The notes: generated from the sequence alone by a model not told the origin. A stretch of 64,000 bases of DNA from Pontibacter sp. E15-1 (GCF_022601975.1 NZ_JAKVIR010000014.1:1-64000); one strand, 5' to 3'; positions 28,489-37,400 are shown, counted from the first letter of the stretch. A program made the numbers and translations.

Positions 28489-29058
28489 TTAGCGCCGCTT
28501 CGCCAGTGCCGGAAACTTCATCTTGTAGTCGGCGTCCACGTCGCCTTTCGAGATTTTGGCCAGTTTGCCCTTAATCAGGCGCTTCTTCAGGCCGTTCAGG
28601 TGATCGGTGAACAGGATGCCCTCGATGTGGTCGTACTCATGCTGAACCACGCGGGCCGTCATACCGTCGTAGGTATCCTCGTGCTCGTTCCAGTCCGCAT
28701 CGAAGTAGCGGATCACGATGCGCTCGGGGCGGTATACCACCTCGCGCACGCCGGGTATGCTCAGGCAGCCTTCCTCAAAGCCCCACTCTTCGCCGTCTTC
28801 CTCCACAATCTCGGGGTTGATAAAGACCTTTTTCACGCCTTTGCCCTTGTCCTTGTCGTCCATCATCGGCTCCGAGTCAATCACGAACAGGCGGATGCTC
28901 TTGCTGATCTGGGGAGCGGCCAGCCCCACGCCGTGGGCATGGTACATGGTGGTATACATGTCTTCTACCAGCTCCTGCAGGTTCGGGTAGTCCTGCGGAA
29001 TGTCCTGGGCCTCTTCTTTTAAAACTGGATCGCCGTAAGCGGTAATCGGATAAATCAT
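28489..29058 (-). CDS. def: Peptide deformylase
   Basis: A 189-residue deformylase that removes the formyl group from new protein N-termini. The three metal/active-site motifs are present: GVGLAAPQI (residues about 44-52), EEGCLSIPG (about 97-105, Cys ligand) and QHEYDHIEG (about 141-149, two His ligands and catalytic Glu). The start PITAYGDPVLKEEA matches the family. It overlaps the upstream ruvX stop by 4 bases (ATGA), so the two are translationally coupled. Confidence 0.97.
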   Translation of the reverse strand: MIYPITAYGDPVLKEEAQDIPQDYPNLQELVEDMYTTMYHAHGVGLAAPQISKSIRLFVIDSEPMMDDKDKGKGVKKVFINPEIVEEDGEEWGFEEGCLSIPGVREVVYRPERIVIRYFDADWNEHEDTYDGMTARVVQHEYDHIEGILFTDHLNGLKKRLIKGKLAKISKGDVDADYKMKFPALAKRR

Positions 29059-29471
29059 ATAGCTCTGCTTTCTAAATACGACTGTAAAATGATGGCGGCG
29101 CTCACCCGATCCACCGTGCCCTTGTCCTGGCGGTCTTTCTTCTTCAGGCCACCGGCCAGCATGGCGGCCTGGGCCATTTTGGAGGTAAAGCGCTCGTCCA
29201 CTAAATGCACCGGAATAGCCGGGAAAACCTTCTGGAGCTTGCGGTGGAAACCGATCACGTGCTGCGTCGCGTCCGTCGCCTCGCCCGACAGCCGGCGGGG
29301 CATGCCCAGGACAAAAGCCTCCACGGGCTCGCGCAGCACATAGTCCTTCAGGTAGGCTAACACATCTTTGGCATGAACGGTTTCTAAGGGGTTGGCAATT
29401 ATCTGCAGGGGGTCTGTCGTTGCCAGTCCTACCCGCTTTGTGCCGTAATCAATCGCCAGTATCCTGCCCAT
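29055..29471 (-). CDS. ruvX: Putative pre-16S rRNA nuclease / Holliday junction resolvase-like YqgF
   Basis: With the start at 29471 the protein has 138 residues and begins MGRILAIDYGTKRVGLATTD, the RNase H-like Asp-containing strand of the YqgF/RuvX family. FVLGMPRRLSGEATDATQHV, PVHLVDERFTSKMAQ and KKDRQDKGTVDRVSAAIILQSYL supply the other conserved acidic and basic residues. The frame is open to 29663, but the extra 64 residues are not family-like, and a TACCTTTG promoter box lies inside them. It is the first gene of the ruvX-def unit. Confidence 0.94.
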   Translation of the reverse strand: MGRILAIDYGTKRVGLATTDPLQIIANPLETVHAKDVLAYLKDYVLREPVEAFVLGMPRRLSGEATDATQHVIGFHRKLQKVFPAIPVHLVDERFTSKMAQAAMLAGGLKKKDRQDKGTVDRVSAAIILQSYLESRAI

Positions 29472-29782
29472 ATATCGCTGCCTAAACTGCAAAGGTACGC
29501 ATTTATATGATTTGTTGGTGCTGGCGGCACAGGTGCGCGCGGGCGCCGGGAAGCCTCCGGAAAAGGTGGGCAGGCGGGGGCTTTCGGCCATCGGATAAAT
29601 TATTTGGCGGCCGGGGGTGTTATACCTGTAGGCAAGGCGTAGGAGCAGGGCCACGGACCGCAACTTTCGGGGTTTGGATTTGTATAAATACTATAGCCCC
29701 CTCTGGATATTTACTAACTTGTGGCATCCGTTGCTGCGGCGTTTTTGTGAAGACAGGCACACGCACTATATACCAAACGATT
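29472..29782. promoter_or_regulatory. Divergent promoter region, ruvX -7 box at 29490-29497
   Basis: On the minus strand TACCTTTG (29490-29497) fits TAnnTTTG and lies 18 bases before the ruvX ATG. No exact box for the S41 protease was found on the plus strand. The remaining GC-rich sequence holds no gene I can support. Confidence 0.5.
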
Positions 29783-31450
29783 ATGGACAACATGGAGCAC
29801 GGAGACGAAAAAGAGCCTATCCGGAACTCGCCATTTCAGATAAAGCTGCCGCTTTTTATTGCCCTGGCACTGGCTGTGGGCGTACTGATCGGGGCCAACT
29901 CCTTTTCGCCTTCCTCAACAAACCCGCAGGGCACTGCCAAAAGCTATCTCAAGTTCCGCGACATCCTCAGCTACATCGACCGCGACTACGTGGACACGGT
30001 GAACATTGAGGAGCTCTCGGACTACGCCATCACCAAGATGCTCGAGAAGCTGGACCCGCATACCTCTTACATCCCGGCCGACGAGCTGGCCATGGCACGC
30101 TCCTACCTGGAGGGCGACTTCGAGGGCATCGGCATTGAGTTCAACATCTTCAACGACACCATCTACGTTATTTCCCCGCTGAGCGGCGGCCCCTCGGAGG
30201 CGGCAGGCATCCTGGCTGGCGACAAGATCATCGCCGTGGACGGAAAGAAAGTGGCGGGCACCAACATCAACAACGAGGGCGTGTTTAAGCGACTGCGCGG
30301 CCCCAAGGGTTCCAAGGTAACGCTCACCATCAAGCGCGAGGGAACCAAAAAACCGCTCAGCATTACGCTGGAGCGCAACAAGATCCCGACGCACTCCGTG
30401 GATGTGGGCTACATGGTGGACAACAGGACAGGCTATATAAAAGTGAGCCGCTTCTCGGCCACCACCTACGAGGAGTTTAAGGAGGCGCTCACCACCCTGA
30501 AAAAGAAAGGGCTGGAGCGCCTGATCCTAGACCTGCGCGGCAACCCCGGCGGCTACATGGACCACGCCATCCGGATGGCCGACGAGTTTATCTCCGGCGA
30601 GAAGATGATCGTGTATACCGACGGCAAAGGCAGCAAGTACGACTCCAAGACCTTCGCCCGTACCAAGGGCGACTTCGAGGACGGACCGCTGGTTGTGCTG
30701 CTGGACGAAGGCAGCGCCTCGGCCTCCGAGATTCTGGCCGGTGCCCTGCAAGACAACGACCGCGCCCTGATTGTGGGCCGCCGCTCGTTTGGTAAGGGGC
30801 TGGTGCAAATGCCCATCCCGCTCAACGACGGCTCAGAGCTTCGCCTCACCATCTCCCGCTACTTCACGCCAAGCGGGCGCTCCATCCAAAAACCCTACAC
30901 GGCAGGTGCAGAGGCCTATGGCCAGGACATCATACATCGCTTCGAAAACGGAGAGTACTTTAAGCCCGACAGCAGCCTGTTCGTGGATTCGCTGAAGTAC
31001 AAGACGCTGCGTGGCCGCGCCGTGTATGGCGGTGGCGGCATTATGCCCGATGTGTTCGTGCCCCGCGATACCTCGGAGCTGTCGCCCTATCTGAGCCAGC
31101 TTTATACCAAGAACATTATCCGGGAGTATACCCTGGAATATTACCGCAACCACCGCAAAGAGCTGGAGAAAATGCCGTTCGAGAAGTTCAGCAAGACCTT
31201 TAAAGTGACAGACGGCATGCTGCAGGAAGTGGTGCGTATGGCCAGCGCGGCCGGCGTGGCGTTTAAGCAGGAGGAGTATAGCCGCTCCGAGAAACTGCTC
31301 CGCAATAACATCAAGGCCTTTATCGCGCGCAGCGTGTATGGCAACGAGGGCTTTTTCCCGGTGCTGCACGAGTCGGATGAGGAGTTTCAGGAGGCGCTGA
31401 AGCACTTCAGCATGGCGCTGGGTATGGCCACGGGCGGCGCGTATAAGTAA
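29783..31450 (+). CDS. S41-family C-terminal processing peptidase
   Basis: Starting at ATG 29783 (MDNMEHGDEKEPIR) the protein has 555 residues. A membrane anchor (KLPLFIALALAVGVLIGANSF, about 21-41) directs it to the periplasm. Next come the S41 N-terminal helical part, a PDZ domain (GIGIEFNIFNDTIYVISPLSGGPSEAAG to VTLTIKREG, about 115-195) and the protease core. The Ser/Lys dyad lies in DEGSASASEILAGALQDND and GRRSFGKGLVQ. A long C-terminal region is typical of Bacteroidota CtpA-like enzymes. It probably trims or degrades periplasmic proteins. The frame is open from 29507, but that extension lacks family similarity. Confidence 0.93.
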   Translation: MDNMEHGDEKEPIRNSPFQIKLPLFIALALAVGVLIGANSFSPSSTNPQGTAKSYLKFRDILSYIDRDYVDTVNIEELSDYAITKMLEKLDPHTSYIPADELAMARSYLEGDFEGIGIEFNIFNDTIYVISPLSGGPSEAAGILAGDKIIAVDGKKVAGTNINNEGVFKRLRGPKGSKVTLTIKREGTKKPLSITLERNKIPTHSVDVGYMVDNRTGYIKVSRFSATTYEEFKEALTTLKKKGLERLILDLRGNPGGYMDHAIRMADEFISGEKMIVYTDGKGSKYDSKTFARTKGDFEDGPLVVLLDEGSASASEILAGALQDNDRALIVGRRSFGKGLVQMPIPLNDGSELRLTISRYFTPSGRSIQKPYTAGAEAYGQDIIHRFENGEYFKPDSSLFVDSLKYKTLRGRAVYGGGGIMPDVFVPRDTSELSPYLSQLYTKNIIREYTLEYYRNHRKELEKMPFEKFSKTFKVTDGMLQEVVRMASAAGVAFKQEEYSRSEKLLRNNIKAFIARSVYGNEGFFPVLHESDEEFQEALKHFSMALGMATGGAYK

Positions 31451-31452
31451 CT

Positions 31453-31800
31453 GACGTTACGCAAGAGAGCCGTGTAATTCGTAAAAGTCCCCCTTTGAAG
31501 GTAGGGCCGTTAAGTTCTAAGAATTTGCACCATGTCTTCACGTAAAGATTTAATATAGCAGAAAAACGATTCTCCCCTTGAGGGGAGTTAGAGGGGTGTT
31601 TGCTCTTTGCGGAAGGTTATTTTCGCTGGCTTTACACCCCTGCGGTCCCCTCAAGGGGAGAATTGTTATTTTGGTGTTTTGAAACTTTACGTAAAGGCAC
31701 ACTACCAACTCTTAGAACTTAACGGCCTTACCCTTTGAAGGGGGTAGGGGGATGTAAGGCGGCCTGAAGAACCTTTCCTGCTCTTGTTTGACGGGAAACG
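31453..31800. repeat. Long composite repeat, copy 1 (inner module in orientation A)
   Basis: This gap between the S41 protease and hmgA holds no gene. It matches 36921-37227 along its outer parts in the same direction: the left flank (gtaaaagtccccctttgaagg, then gttaagttctaa) and the right flank (ttattttggtgttttgaaac, then ccaactcttagaacttaac). GGCCGTTAAGTTCTAAG on the left is the exact inverse of CTTAGAACTTAACGGCC on the right. Nested inside is a perfect 18-bp inverted repeat, 31569-31586 with 31646-31663 (core CCCCTTGAGGGG). The 59 bases between them run opposite to those in copy 2. Confidence 0.85.
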
Positions 31801-31914
31801 GCACCGGGGGGAGGGAAGGTGATGTATGGCTTCCCGGGTTCGCCGCGCGATCACTGGCTGGCGCATGGGAGTATAGCTGACCCAATAACACATAAAACTT
31901 AAAGCACCTACTGC

Positions 31915-33114
31915 ATGGCGTATTACTATAAGTTAGGGGAGATCCCGCACAAGAGGCATACCCAGTTCCGGCAACCGGACGGCAGCCTGTACAAAGAGCA
32001 GCTGGTGGGCACGCTGGGCTTCAGCGGCGTTTCCTCGCTGTTATACCACATCCACCCGCCCACCCAGATCAGCCGCATCGGGGAGCCGGTGCCCTATGCG
32101 CCCAAAAAGGCCGAGGGTATAAAGCTGGCCCCGCACCACCTGCGCACCCTGCCCATCGAGACCACCGGCACCGACTACCTGAGCGCCCGCAAAACAATGC
32201 TTTTCAACAGCGACGTGTCCATCAGCATCTGCAACCCATCGGAGCGGGAAACGGCATACTACTACAAAAACGCGCAGGCCGACGAGGTGGTGTTTGTGCA
32301 CGAGGGCAGCGGCGACCTGCTCACCCAGATGGGCCGCATCCCGTTCAGCCCCGGCGACTACCTCGTGATTCCGCGCACCATCATCCACAAGTTCCGCTTT
32401 GATGCGGGGCCGGTACGGCTATTAGTGGTGGAGTCGTTCAGCCCGATAGAGACCCCGCGGCGCTACCGCAACCACTTCGGGCAGTTGCTGGAGCACGCGC
32501 CGTTCTGCGAGCGCGACATGCGGCCGCCCATCGAGATGCTCACCGACACCGAGCCGGGCGAGCGGCAGGTGCAGATCAAGAAAGAAGGCGAGCTGCACCA
32601 GTTCTACTACGACTTCAGCCCGTTCGATGCCGTGGGCTGGGACGGCTATTTCTACCCCTACGCCTTTTCGATCTATGATTTTGAGCCCATCACGGGCCGT
32701 ATCCACCAGCCGCCGCCGGTGCACCAGACCTTTGAGGCGCATAACTTCGTGATTTGTTCCTTTGTGCCGCGCCTCTTCGACTACCATCCGCTGTCTATAC
32801 CTGCGCCTTACAACCACTCCAACGTGGACTCTGACGAGGTGCTGTATTACGTGGAGGGTAACTTTATGAGCCGCAAGGGCGTGGACCGGGCCTCGTTTAC
32901 CATACATCCCGGCGGCATCCCGCACGGGCCGCATCCGGGCACTGTGGAGGCCAGCATCGGCAAGACGGAGACGAAGGAGTATGCCGTGATGGTGGACACG
33001 TTTAAGCCGCTGCATATCACCGAAGACGCCGTGCCATACATGGACCACAACTACCCGATGAGCTGGAACGAGCACGGCAACGGCCATGTGCGCAAAGGTG
33101 ATCTATTTGATTAA
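31915..33114 (+). CDS. hmgA: Homogentisate 1,2-dioxygenase
   Basis: A 399-residue cupin-fold Fe(II) dioxygenase that opens the ring of homogentisate to maleylacetoacetate in tyrosine/phenylalanine breakdown. Recognisable are MAYYYKLGEIPHKRHTQF at the start, YLSARKTMLFNSDVSIS, DEVVFVHEGSGDLLTQMG with SPGDYLVIPRTIIHKFRF, and the metal-binding C-terminal region VDSDEVLYYVEGNFMSRKG followed by HPGGIPHGPHPG. The protein is slightly shorter than the human-type enzyme (about 440) but matches the bacterial HmgA-like form. Other pathway genes (maleylacetoacetate isomerase, fumarylacetoacetase, hppD) are not adjacent. It ends in a hairpin/promoter overlap at 33106-33180. Confidence 0.92.
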   Translation: MAYYYKLGEIPHKRHTQFRQPDGSLYKEQLVGTLGFSGVSSLLYHIHPPTQISRIGEPVPYAPKKAEGIKLAPHHLRTLPIETTGTDYLSARKTMLFNSDVSISICNPSERETAYYYKNAQADEVVFVHEGSGDLLTQMGRIPFSPGDYLVIPRTIIHKFRFDAGPVRLLVVESFSPIETPRRYRNHFGQLLEHAPFCERDMRPPIEMLTDTEPGERQVQIKKEGELHQFYYDFSPFDAVGWDGYFYPYAFSIYDFEPITGRIHQPPPVHQTFEAHNFVICSFVPRLFDYHPLSIPAPYNHSNVDSDEVLYYVEGNFMSRKGVDRASFTIHPGGIPHGPHPGTVEASIGKTETKEYAVMVDTFKPLHITEDAVPYMDHNYPMSWNEHGNGHVRKGDLFD

Positions 33115-33180
33115 AAGTACGTTAGTTTTTGTACATTTGCGGCAGAAGGAGTGTAAACAAGCGCTTCTTTCTGCCGCAAA
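33106..33180 (+). promoter_or_regulatory. Promoter overlapping a 12-bp stem hairpin
   Basis: TTTG (33106-33109) and TACATTTG (33132-33139) are 22 bases apart and fit the Bacteroidota promoter. The box runs into TTTGCGGCAGAA (33136-33147), which pairs perfectly with TTCTGCCGCAAA (33169-33180). The hairpin could end hmgA transcription or be a structured leader of the lipoprotein mRNA. Confidence 0.5.
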
Positions 33181-33214
33181 TTGTATTATTTACTAACTTA
33201 CATTTCACCCTATT

Positions 33215-33742
33215 ATGAAAAGATTAGTTTTAGGAGTCGTACTTTTGTTTGCCATGATGGCCGTTGCCTGCGAAAAGCTGGACGAATTGCTGACATTTTA
33301 CATCGAGGAGGAAGAGAGCATCACCATCGAGTCGCAGTTTCCGGTGGGCACGCTGGTGCCCCTGACGCCGGTTACCGTAACCACCAACTCAGAAGAGCGT
33401 TTCAAAAACAACAAAACCCGCGCAGAACTGGTAAAGGATGTTACGCTGAACAGGCTAAACCTGAGCATAACCGACCCGCAGGGGGGGAACTTCGATTTCC
33501 TGAAAAGGATTGAGATCTATATCTCCAGCGAGGGACAGGACGAGGTGAAGATCGCATACCTGGACGAGGTGCCGCAAAACGCCACCACCCTGAGCCTGAA
33601 GTCGACCAACGCCAAGCTGGATAAGTTCATCAAAGGAGACACCTACAGCATCCGGACGAAGGCGGCGCTGGCAAAGCCCGTTTCGCAGGACATTTCCATT
33701 AAGGCCGACATGCGCTTTAAGGTGACGGCTGACCCATTATAA
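33215..33742 (+). CDS. Uncharacterised lipoprotein
   Basis: A 175-residue protein with a signal peptide and lipobox MAVAC (Cys19). The mature part is a beta-rich domain with NNKTRAELVKDVTLNRLNLSI, FLKRIEIYISSEGQDEVKIAYLDEVP and a SIRTKAALAKPVSQDISIKAD tail. It looks like an immunoglobulin-like or LEA-like all-beta module, but I cannot name a family. It lies 16 bases before the GroES-like gene in the same direction, so the two are probably co-transcribed. Confidence 0.65.
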   Translation: MKRLVLGVVLLFAMMAVACEKLDELLTFYIEEEESITIESQFPVGTLVPLTPVTVTTNSEERFKNNKTRAELVKDVTLNRLNLSITDPQGGNFDFLKRIEIYISSEGQDEVKIAYLDEVPQNATTLSLKSTNAKLDKFIKGDTYSIRTKAALAKPVSQDISIKADMRFKVTADPL

Positions 33743-33758
33743 GAGGCAAACATGACCA

Positions 33759-34136
33759 ATGAGGATTTCGGAGCAGAATAAGTTAGAGAAGATAATCATT
33801 GTGGGCGACCGGGTGCTGATCAAGCCGAAGACCGCCCGCGACCAGACCAAAAGCGGTTTATACCTGCCGCCTGGTGTGCAGGCAAAGGAGAAGGTGCAGG
33901 AGGGCTACATCATGAAGGTGGGGCCCGGCTACCCGATCCCGGCCGATTACGGTTTTGAGGAGGAGCCCTGGGGGCAGGAAGAGGAGGAGGTGCGCTATAT
34001 CCCGCTGCAAGCCAAAGAGGGCGACCTGGCCATCTACCTGCAGCGCGACGCCATTGAAATAAATTATCTGAACGAGAAATATTTTATCGTGCCCCAGTCG
34101 GCTGTGCTGATGCTGGTGCGCGAAGAGGATTTGTAG
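33759..34136 (+). CDS. GroES-family (Cpn10-like) protein with acidic insertion
   Basis: A 125-residue protein. KIIIVGDRVLIKPKTARDQTKSGLYLPPGVQAKEKVQEGYIMKVGPG (about 11-57) matches the Cpn10 fold, including a mobile-loop-like KTARDQTKSGLYLP segment. GDLAIYLQRDAIEINYLNEKYFIVPQSAVLMLV closes the barrel. Between them, FEEEPWGQEEEEVRYIPLQ replaces the shorter turn of GroES (about 95 residues). It lacks a groEL neighbour, so it is a paralogue and not the housekeeping GroES. The start at 33759 follows an AGAGG purine run. A strong terminator lies at 34161. Confidence 0.82.
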   Translation: MRISEQNKLEKIIIVGDRVLIKPKTARDQTKSGLYLPPGVQAKEKVQEGYIMKVGPGYPIPADYGFEEEPWGQEEEEVRYIPLQAKEGDLAIYLQRDAIEINYLNEKYFIVPQSAVLMLVREEDL

Positions 34137-34160
34137 TCAGATTTCCGCCGTTGGTATACC

Positions 34161-34195
34161 AAAGGGCCGTGCTTGTATAACAAGTGCGGCCCTTT
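34161..34195 (+). terminator. Terminator of the lipoprotein/GroES-like unit
   Basis: AAAGGGCCGTGCTTG (34161-34175) pairs with CAAGTGCGGCCCTTT (34181-34195) with one mismatch around a 5-base loop, and a T run follows. Confidence 0.88.
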
Positions 34196-34348
34196 TTGTT
34201 GCGCCCGCCACCCAGGCGATACCTTTGCAGGAAGATCGGGAGCAAAAATGTTTACACGTTGCTGCATTTCTCCCGCCGCTCAGGCAACTAAAGCCCTTGC
34301 CGCAGCATCTTTACCCTATATGCCTCACGCTACTCCTTTGCTAAAACT

Positions 34349-36865
34349 ATGAATTTACCGATTACCGCGCTGTTTAAAACAACGCTCCTCCTGACCTTGA
34401 TAACGCTCCTCAGCCACGTGGCACAGGGGCAGGACAAACAAACAAAATTTCCGCAGCGGAGCCTGCAGGCACTGCGCATCACAGAAGCCCCCAGAATAGA
34501 CGGTGTGCTGGACGAGCCCATCTGGCAGCAGGCCGAAATCGCTACCCAGTTTATACAGAACAGGCCGAACCCGGGCGTGGTGGAGCGCCTCCCAACGGAG
34601 GTGCGCATTGTGTACGACGACGTGGCCATCTATGTGGGGGCCGTGATGCACGACGTGTCGCAGGACAGCATCTTTCGGGAGTTGGGCCGCCGCGACGACC
34701 TGGGCAACACCGACTGGTTTGGTGTATTCTTCGATACCTACAAAGACCAGATCAACGGCTTTGGCTTTTTCGTGACACCGGCCGGGGTACAGCTGGATGC
34801 CCGTTACTCCTCCAACGGCGAAGACTTCAGCTGGAACGCCGTGTGGGAGAGCAGCGCCAAGCTAGAGGGCACCGACTGGGTAGCCGAGCTGAAGATCCCA
34901 TACTCCGCCATCCGATTCAGCAGCAAGCAGGAGCAGGTATGGGGCCTTAACCTGATGCGCAACCGGCAGTCTACGCGCGAGCGCTTCTTCTGGAACCACC
35001 TGGAGCCCGGCAAGGACGGCTTCGTGAACCAGTGGGGGCTGTTGCAGGGGCTGAAGGACATTGAGGCGCCGCTCCGGCTCTCGCTCACGCCCTACCTGTC
35101 GGGGTATATGGAGCGCTTCCCGGTGGACGGGCAGGGCAAAGTCGAAGACACCCACTACAAGAACGACATGAACGTCAGCGGTGGCCTCGACCTGAAATAC
35201 GGCATCAACGACGCCTTTACCCTGGACATGACGCTGATTCCTGACTTCAGCCAGGTGCAGTCGGATAACCGGGTGCTGAACCTGTCGCCCTTCGAGCAGC
35301 AGTTCTCCGAGAACAGGCCTTTCTTTCTGGAGGGGACGGAGCTGTTTAACAAAGGCAACTTTTTCTACTCCCGCCGCATCGGGGGCACACCCACTCACTA
35401 CGGCACTGTGTATGACAAGAAGAAGTACAAGGGGTATGAGGTGCTGCAAAACCCCCGGGAGACCAAGATGATCAACGGCACCAAGGTGTCGGGGCGCACG
35501 CAGTCGGGGTTGGGCGTCGGGATATTCAATGCCGTGGTGGGCCGCCAGCACGCCGTGCTGCAGGACAGTGTAGGCGACAGGCTGGAGGTGGAAACGCAGC
35601 CGCTCACCAACTACAACATCGCGGTGTTCGACCAATCGCTGAAAAACAACTCGTACGTGACACTGGTGAACACCAACGTGATGCGCCAGGGCGGCACCTA
35701 CGACGCCAACCTGACCGGCGCGCTGTTCCGGTTCGCCAACAAGGAGAACAAGTATGCAGTGAACGGCAAGGCCGCCCTCAGCCAGCGCTACCATACCGAC
35801 AGTACAAACCTGGGGTATATGTATGAACTCGGGTTCGGGAAGATCAGCGGGAACGTGCAGTATAACCTGTCCCACTCCGTGAAGTCCGACACCTACGACC
35901 CCAACGACCTGGGCATTCTGTTTGTGAACAACAGCATAGAGGAGGAGGCGAATATCTCCTATAACAAGTATGAGCCCTTCTGGAAAATGCAGAGCCTGTA
36001 TACTACCCTCGGGGCCGTGTACTCGCGCCGCTATGACCCCAATGTGTTTCAGAACTTCGTGATGTATGCCAACGCGAACGGCACCTTCAAAAACTTTATG
36101 AGCGCCGGGCTTTCGATGAACCTGGAGCCAGTGAAAACCTTTGATTTCTTTGAGCCGCGCGCGGCTGGCCGCTACTATGTCTTCCCAGTAAATTACAGCG
36201 TCAACGGCTGGCTATCCACGGATTACCGCAAGCGCCTGGCCATGGAGGTGGGCGTGTTCTACCGCATGTTCGAGGAGAACGCCCGCCGAAGCCTGAGTGT
36301 ATTCCTCGAGCCGCGCTTCCGGGTGAACAACCAGCTGAGTTTCTCCTACGCCTTTGAGTCCGGAAACAGGTATGACGACATCGGCTTCTTTGCAAACTCC
36401 GAGACGGTGAACGAAACCGGGGGAACGGATAAAAAAATTATCTTCGGACTGCGCGACGTGAACTCCGTTTATAACAGGCTATCGGGGAGCTACATCTTCA
36501 ACAACCGCATGTCGCTGGCGCTGCGCGTGCGGCACAACTGGTCTAAGGTAATGGCCAGGGAGTTCTTTGCCCTGGAGCCAAACGGCAACCTGAGGTCGGA
36601 GGCGTATGACCCTGAGACGCCAAACCAGAACTACAACTCCTTTAACCTGGACATGGTCTACTCGTGGTGGTTTGCGCCGGGCAGCGAGATCAGCATTGTC
36701 TGGAAGAACGCCTTCGAAGAGAACGTGGACACGCTGGAGCCGCGCTACTTCGACAACTTTTCGCATACCCTGACCTCACCCCAGTCAAGTACCTTCTCCA
36801 TCAAAGTGCTATACTATCTGGATTACCTCACCATGCGCAGCAAGCTCTCGAAAGGACGGTCATGA
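34349..36865 (+). CDS. DUF5916 protein: CBM9-like domain plus outer-membrane barrel
   Basis: An 838-residue protein with a signal peptide ending VAQGQ (about 28). Residues about 40-235 form a CBM9-like beta domain (APRIDGVLDEPIWQQAE, VRIVYDDVAIYVGAVMHD, VAELKIPYSAIRF). The remaining 600 residues are the DUF5916 barrel, with the conserved FSQVQSDNRVLNLSPFEQQFSENRPFFLEGTELF block near 310-345 and many alternating strands. DUF5916 proteins are widespread in Bacteroidota and presumed to be in the outer membrane. Their substrate is unknown. It is monocistronic. The downstream gap holds repeat copy 2. Confidence 0.88.
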   Translation: MNLPITALFKTTLLLTLITLLSHVAQGQDKQTKFPQRSLQALRITEAPRIDGVLDEPIWQQAEIATQFIQNRPNPGVVERLPTEVRIVYDDVAIYVGAVMHDVSQDSIFRELGRRDDLGNTDWFGVFFDTYKDQINGFGFFVTPAGVQLDARYSSNGEDFSWNAVWESSAKLEGTDWVAELKIPYSAIRFSSKQEQVWGLNLMRNRQSTRERFFWNHLEPGKDGFVNQWGLLQGLKDIEAPLRLSLTPYLSGYMERFPVDGQGKVEDTHYKNDMNVSGGLDLKYGINDAFTLDMTLIPDFSQVQSDNRVLNLSPFEQQFSENRPFFLEGTELFNKGNFFYSRRIGGTPTHYGTVYDKKKYKGYEVLQNPRETKMINGTKVSGRTQSGLGVGIFNAVVGRQHAVLQDSVGDRLEVETQPLTNYNIAVFDQSLKNNSYVTLVNTNVMRQGGTYDANLTGALFRFANKENKYAVNGKAALSQRYHTDSTNLGYMYELGFGKISGNVQYNLSHSVKSDTYDPNDLGILFVNNSIEEEANISYNKYEPFWKMQSLYTTLGAVYSRRYDPNVFQNFVMYANANGTFKNFMSAGLSMNLEPVKTFDFFEPRAAGRYYVFPVNYSVNGWLSTDYRKRLAMEVGVFYRMFEENARRSLSVFLEPRFRVNNQLSFSYAFESGNRYDDIGFFANSETVNETGGTDKKIIFGLRDVNSVYNRLSGSYIFNNRMSLALRVRHNWSKVMAREFFALEPNGNLRSEAYDPETPNQNYNSFNLDMVYSWWFAPGSEISIVWKNAFEENVDTLEPRYFDNFSHTLTSPQSSTFSIKVLYYLDYLTMRSKLSKGRS

Positions 36866-36920
36866 GGGTTGGTAAGGATGCTTTTATACCATTATTAATT
36901 AGAATTTGCACAGTCAAATT

Positions 36921-37227
36921 TGACGTAATGCAAGGGAGCCTCGCAGTTCGTAAAAGTCCCCCTTTGAAGGTAGGGCTGTTAAGTTCTAACGAAAATTGTC
37001 CCCTTGAGGGGACCGCAGGGGTGTAAAGCCAGCAAGAAGTACTTTTCACAAAGAGTAAACACCCCTCTAACTCCCCTCAAGGGGAGAATTCTTATTTTGG
37101 TGTTTTGAAACTTTATGAAAGGCACACTACCAACTCTTAGAACTTAACGGCCCTACCCCTTTGAAGGGGGCAGGGGGGATGAGAGGCCGCCGAAAATACC
37201 TCTCTTGCTCTTGCTTGATGAGAAACT
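36921..37227. repeat. Long composite repeat, copy 2 (inner module in orientation B)
   Basis: The outer flanks agree with 31453-31800 in the same direction. The inner segment, bounded by TCCCCTTGAGGGGA (36999-37012) and TCCCCTCAAGGGGAGAAT (37072-37089), matches the reverse complement of the copy 1 inner segment: here gaccgcaggggtgtaaagcc comes first and aacacccctctaactcccc last, the reverse of copy 1. No reading frame is present. Confidence 0.85.
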
Positions 37228-37266
37228 GCTTCAAAATGTTTCACAGTAGATTGCCTGCAGGGAGTG

Positions 37267-37297
37267 TCATCCCCCTAACCCCCTTCAAAGGGGGACA
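37267..37297. repeat. Extra CCCCCTTCAAAGGGGG unit next to repeat copy 2
   Basis: CATCCCCCTAACCCCCTTCAAAGGGGGAC is the inverse of the right end of copy 2 (cccctttgaagggggcagggg, about 37155-37180). The element has a further inverted arm here that copy 1 lacks. The rest of the 36866-37511 gap shows only a terminator. Confidence 0.6.
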
Positions 37298-37400
37298 AAA
37301 GAAGGTATGCGTAACAGCAGGTAATAAACACTGTACGAAAAAACTTAAATACGCTAAATCCCTTCGATAATGGTATTACTTTGTAAGAAGCATGAATGAA

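Noticed and set aside
36664..37370. Open frames across repeat copy 2
   Set aside because: They run through inverted-repeat DNA and have no counterpart in copy 1, so they are not conserved coding sequence.
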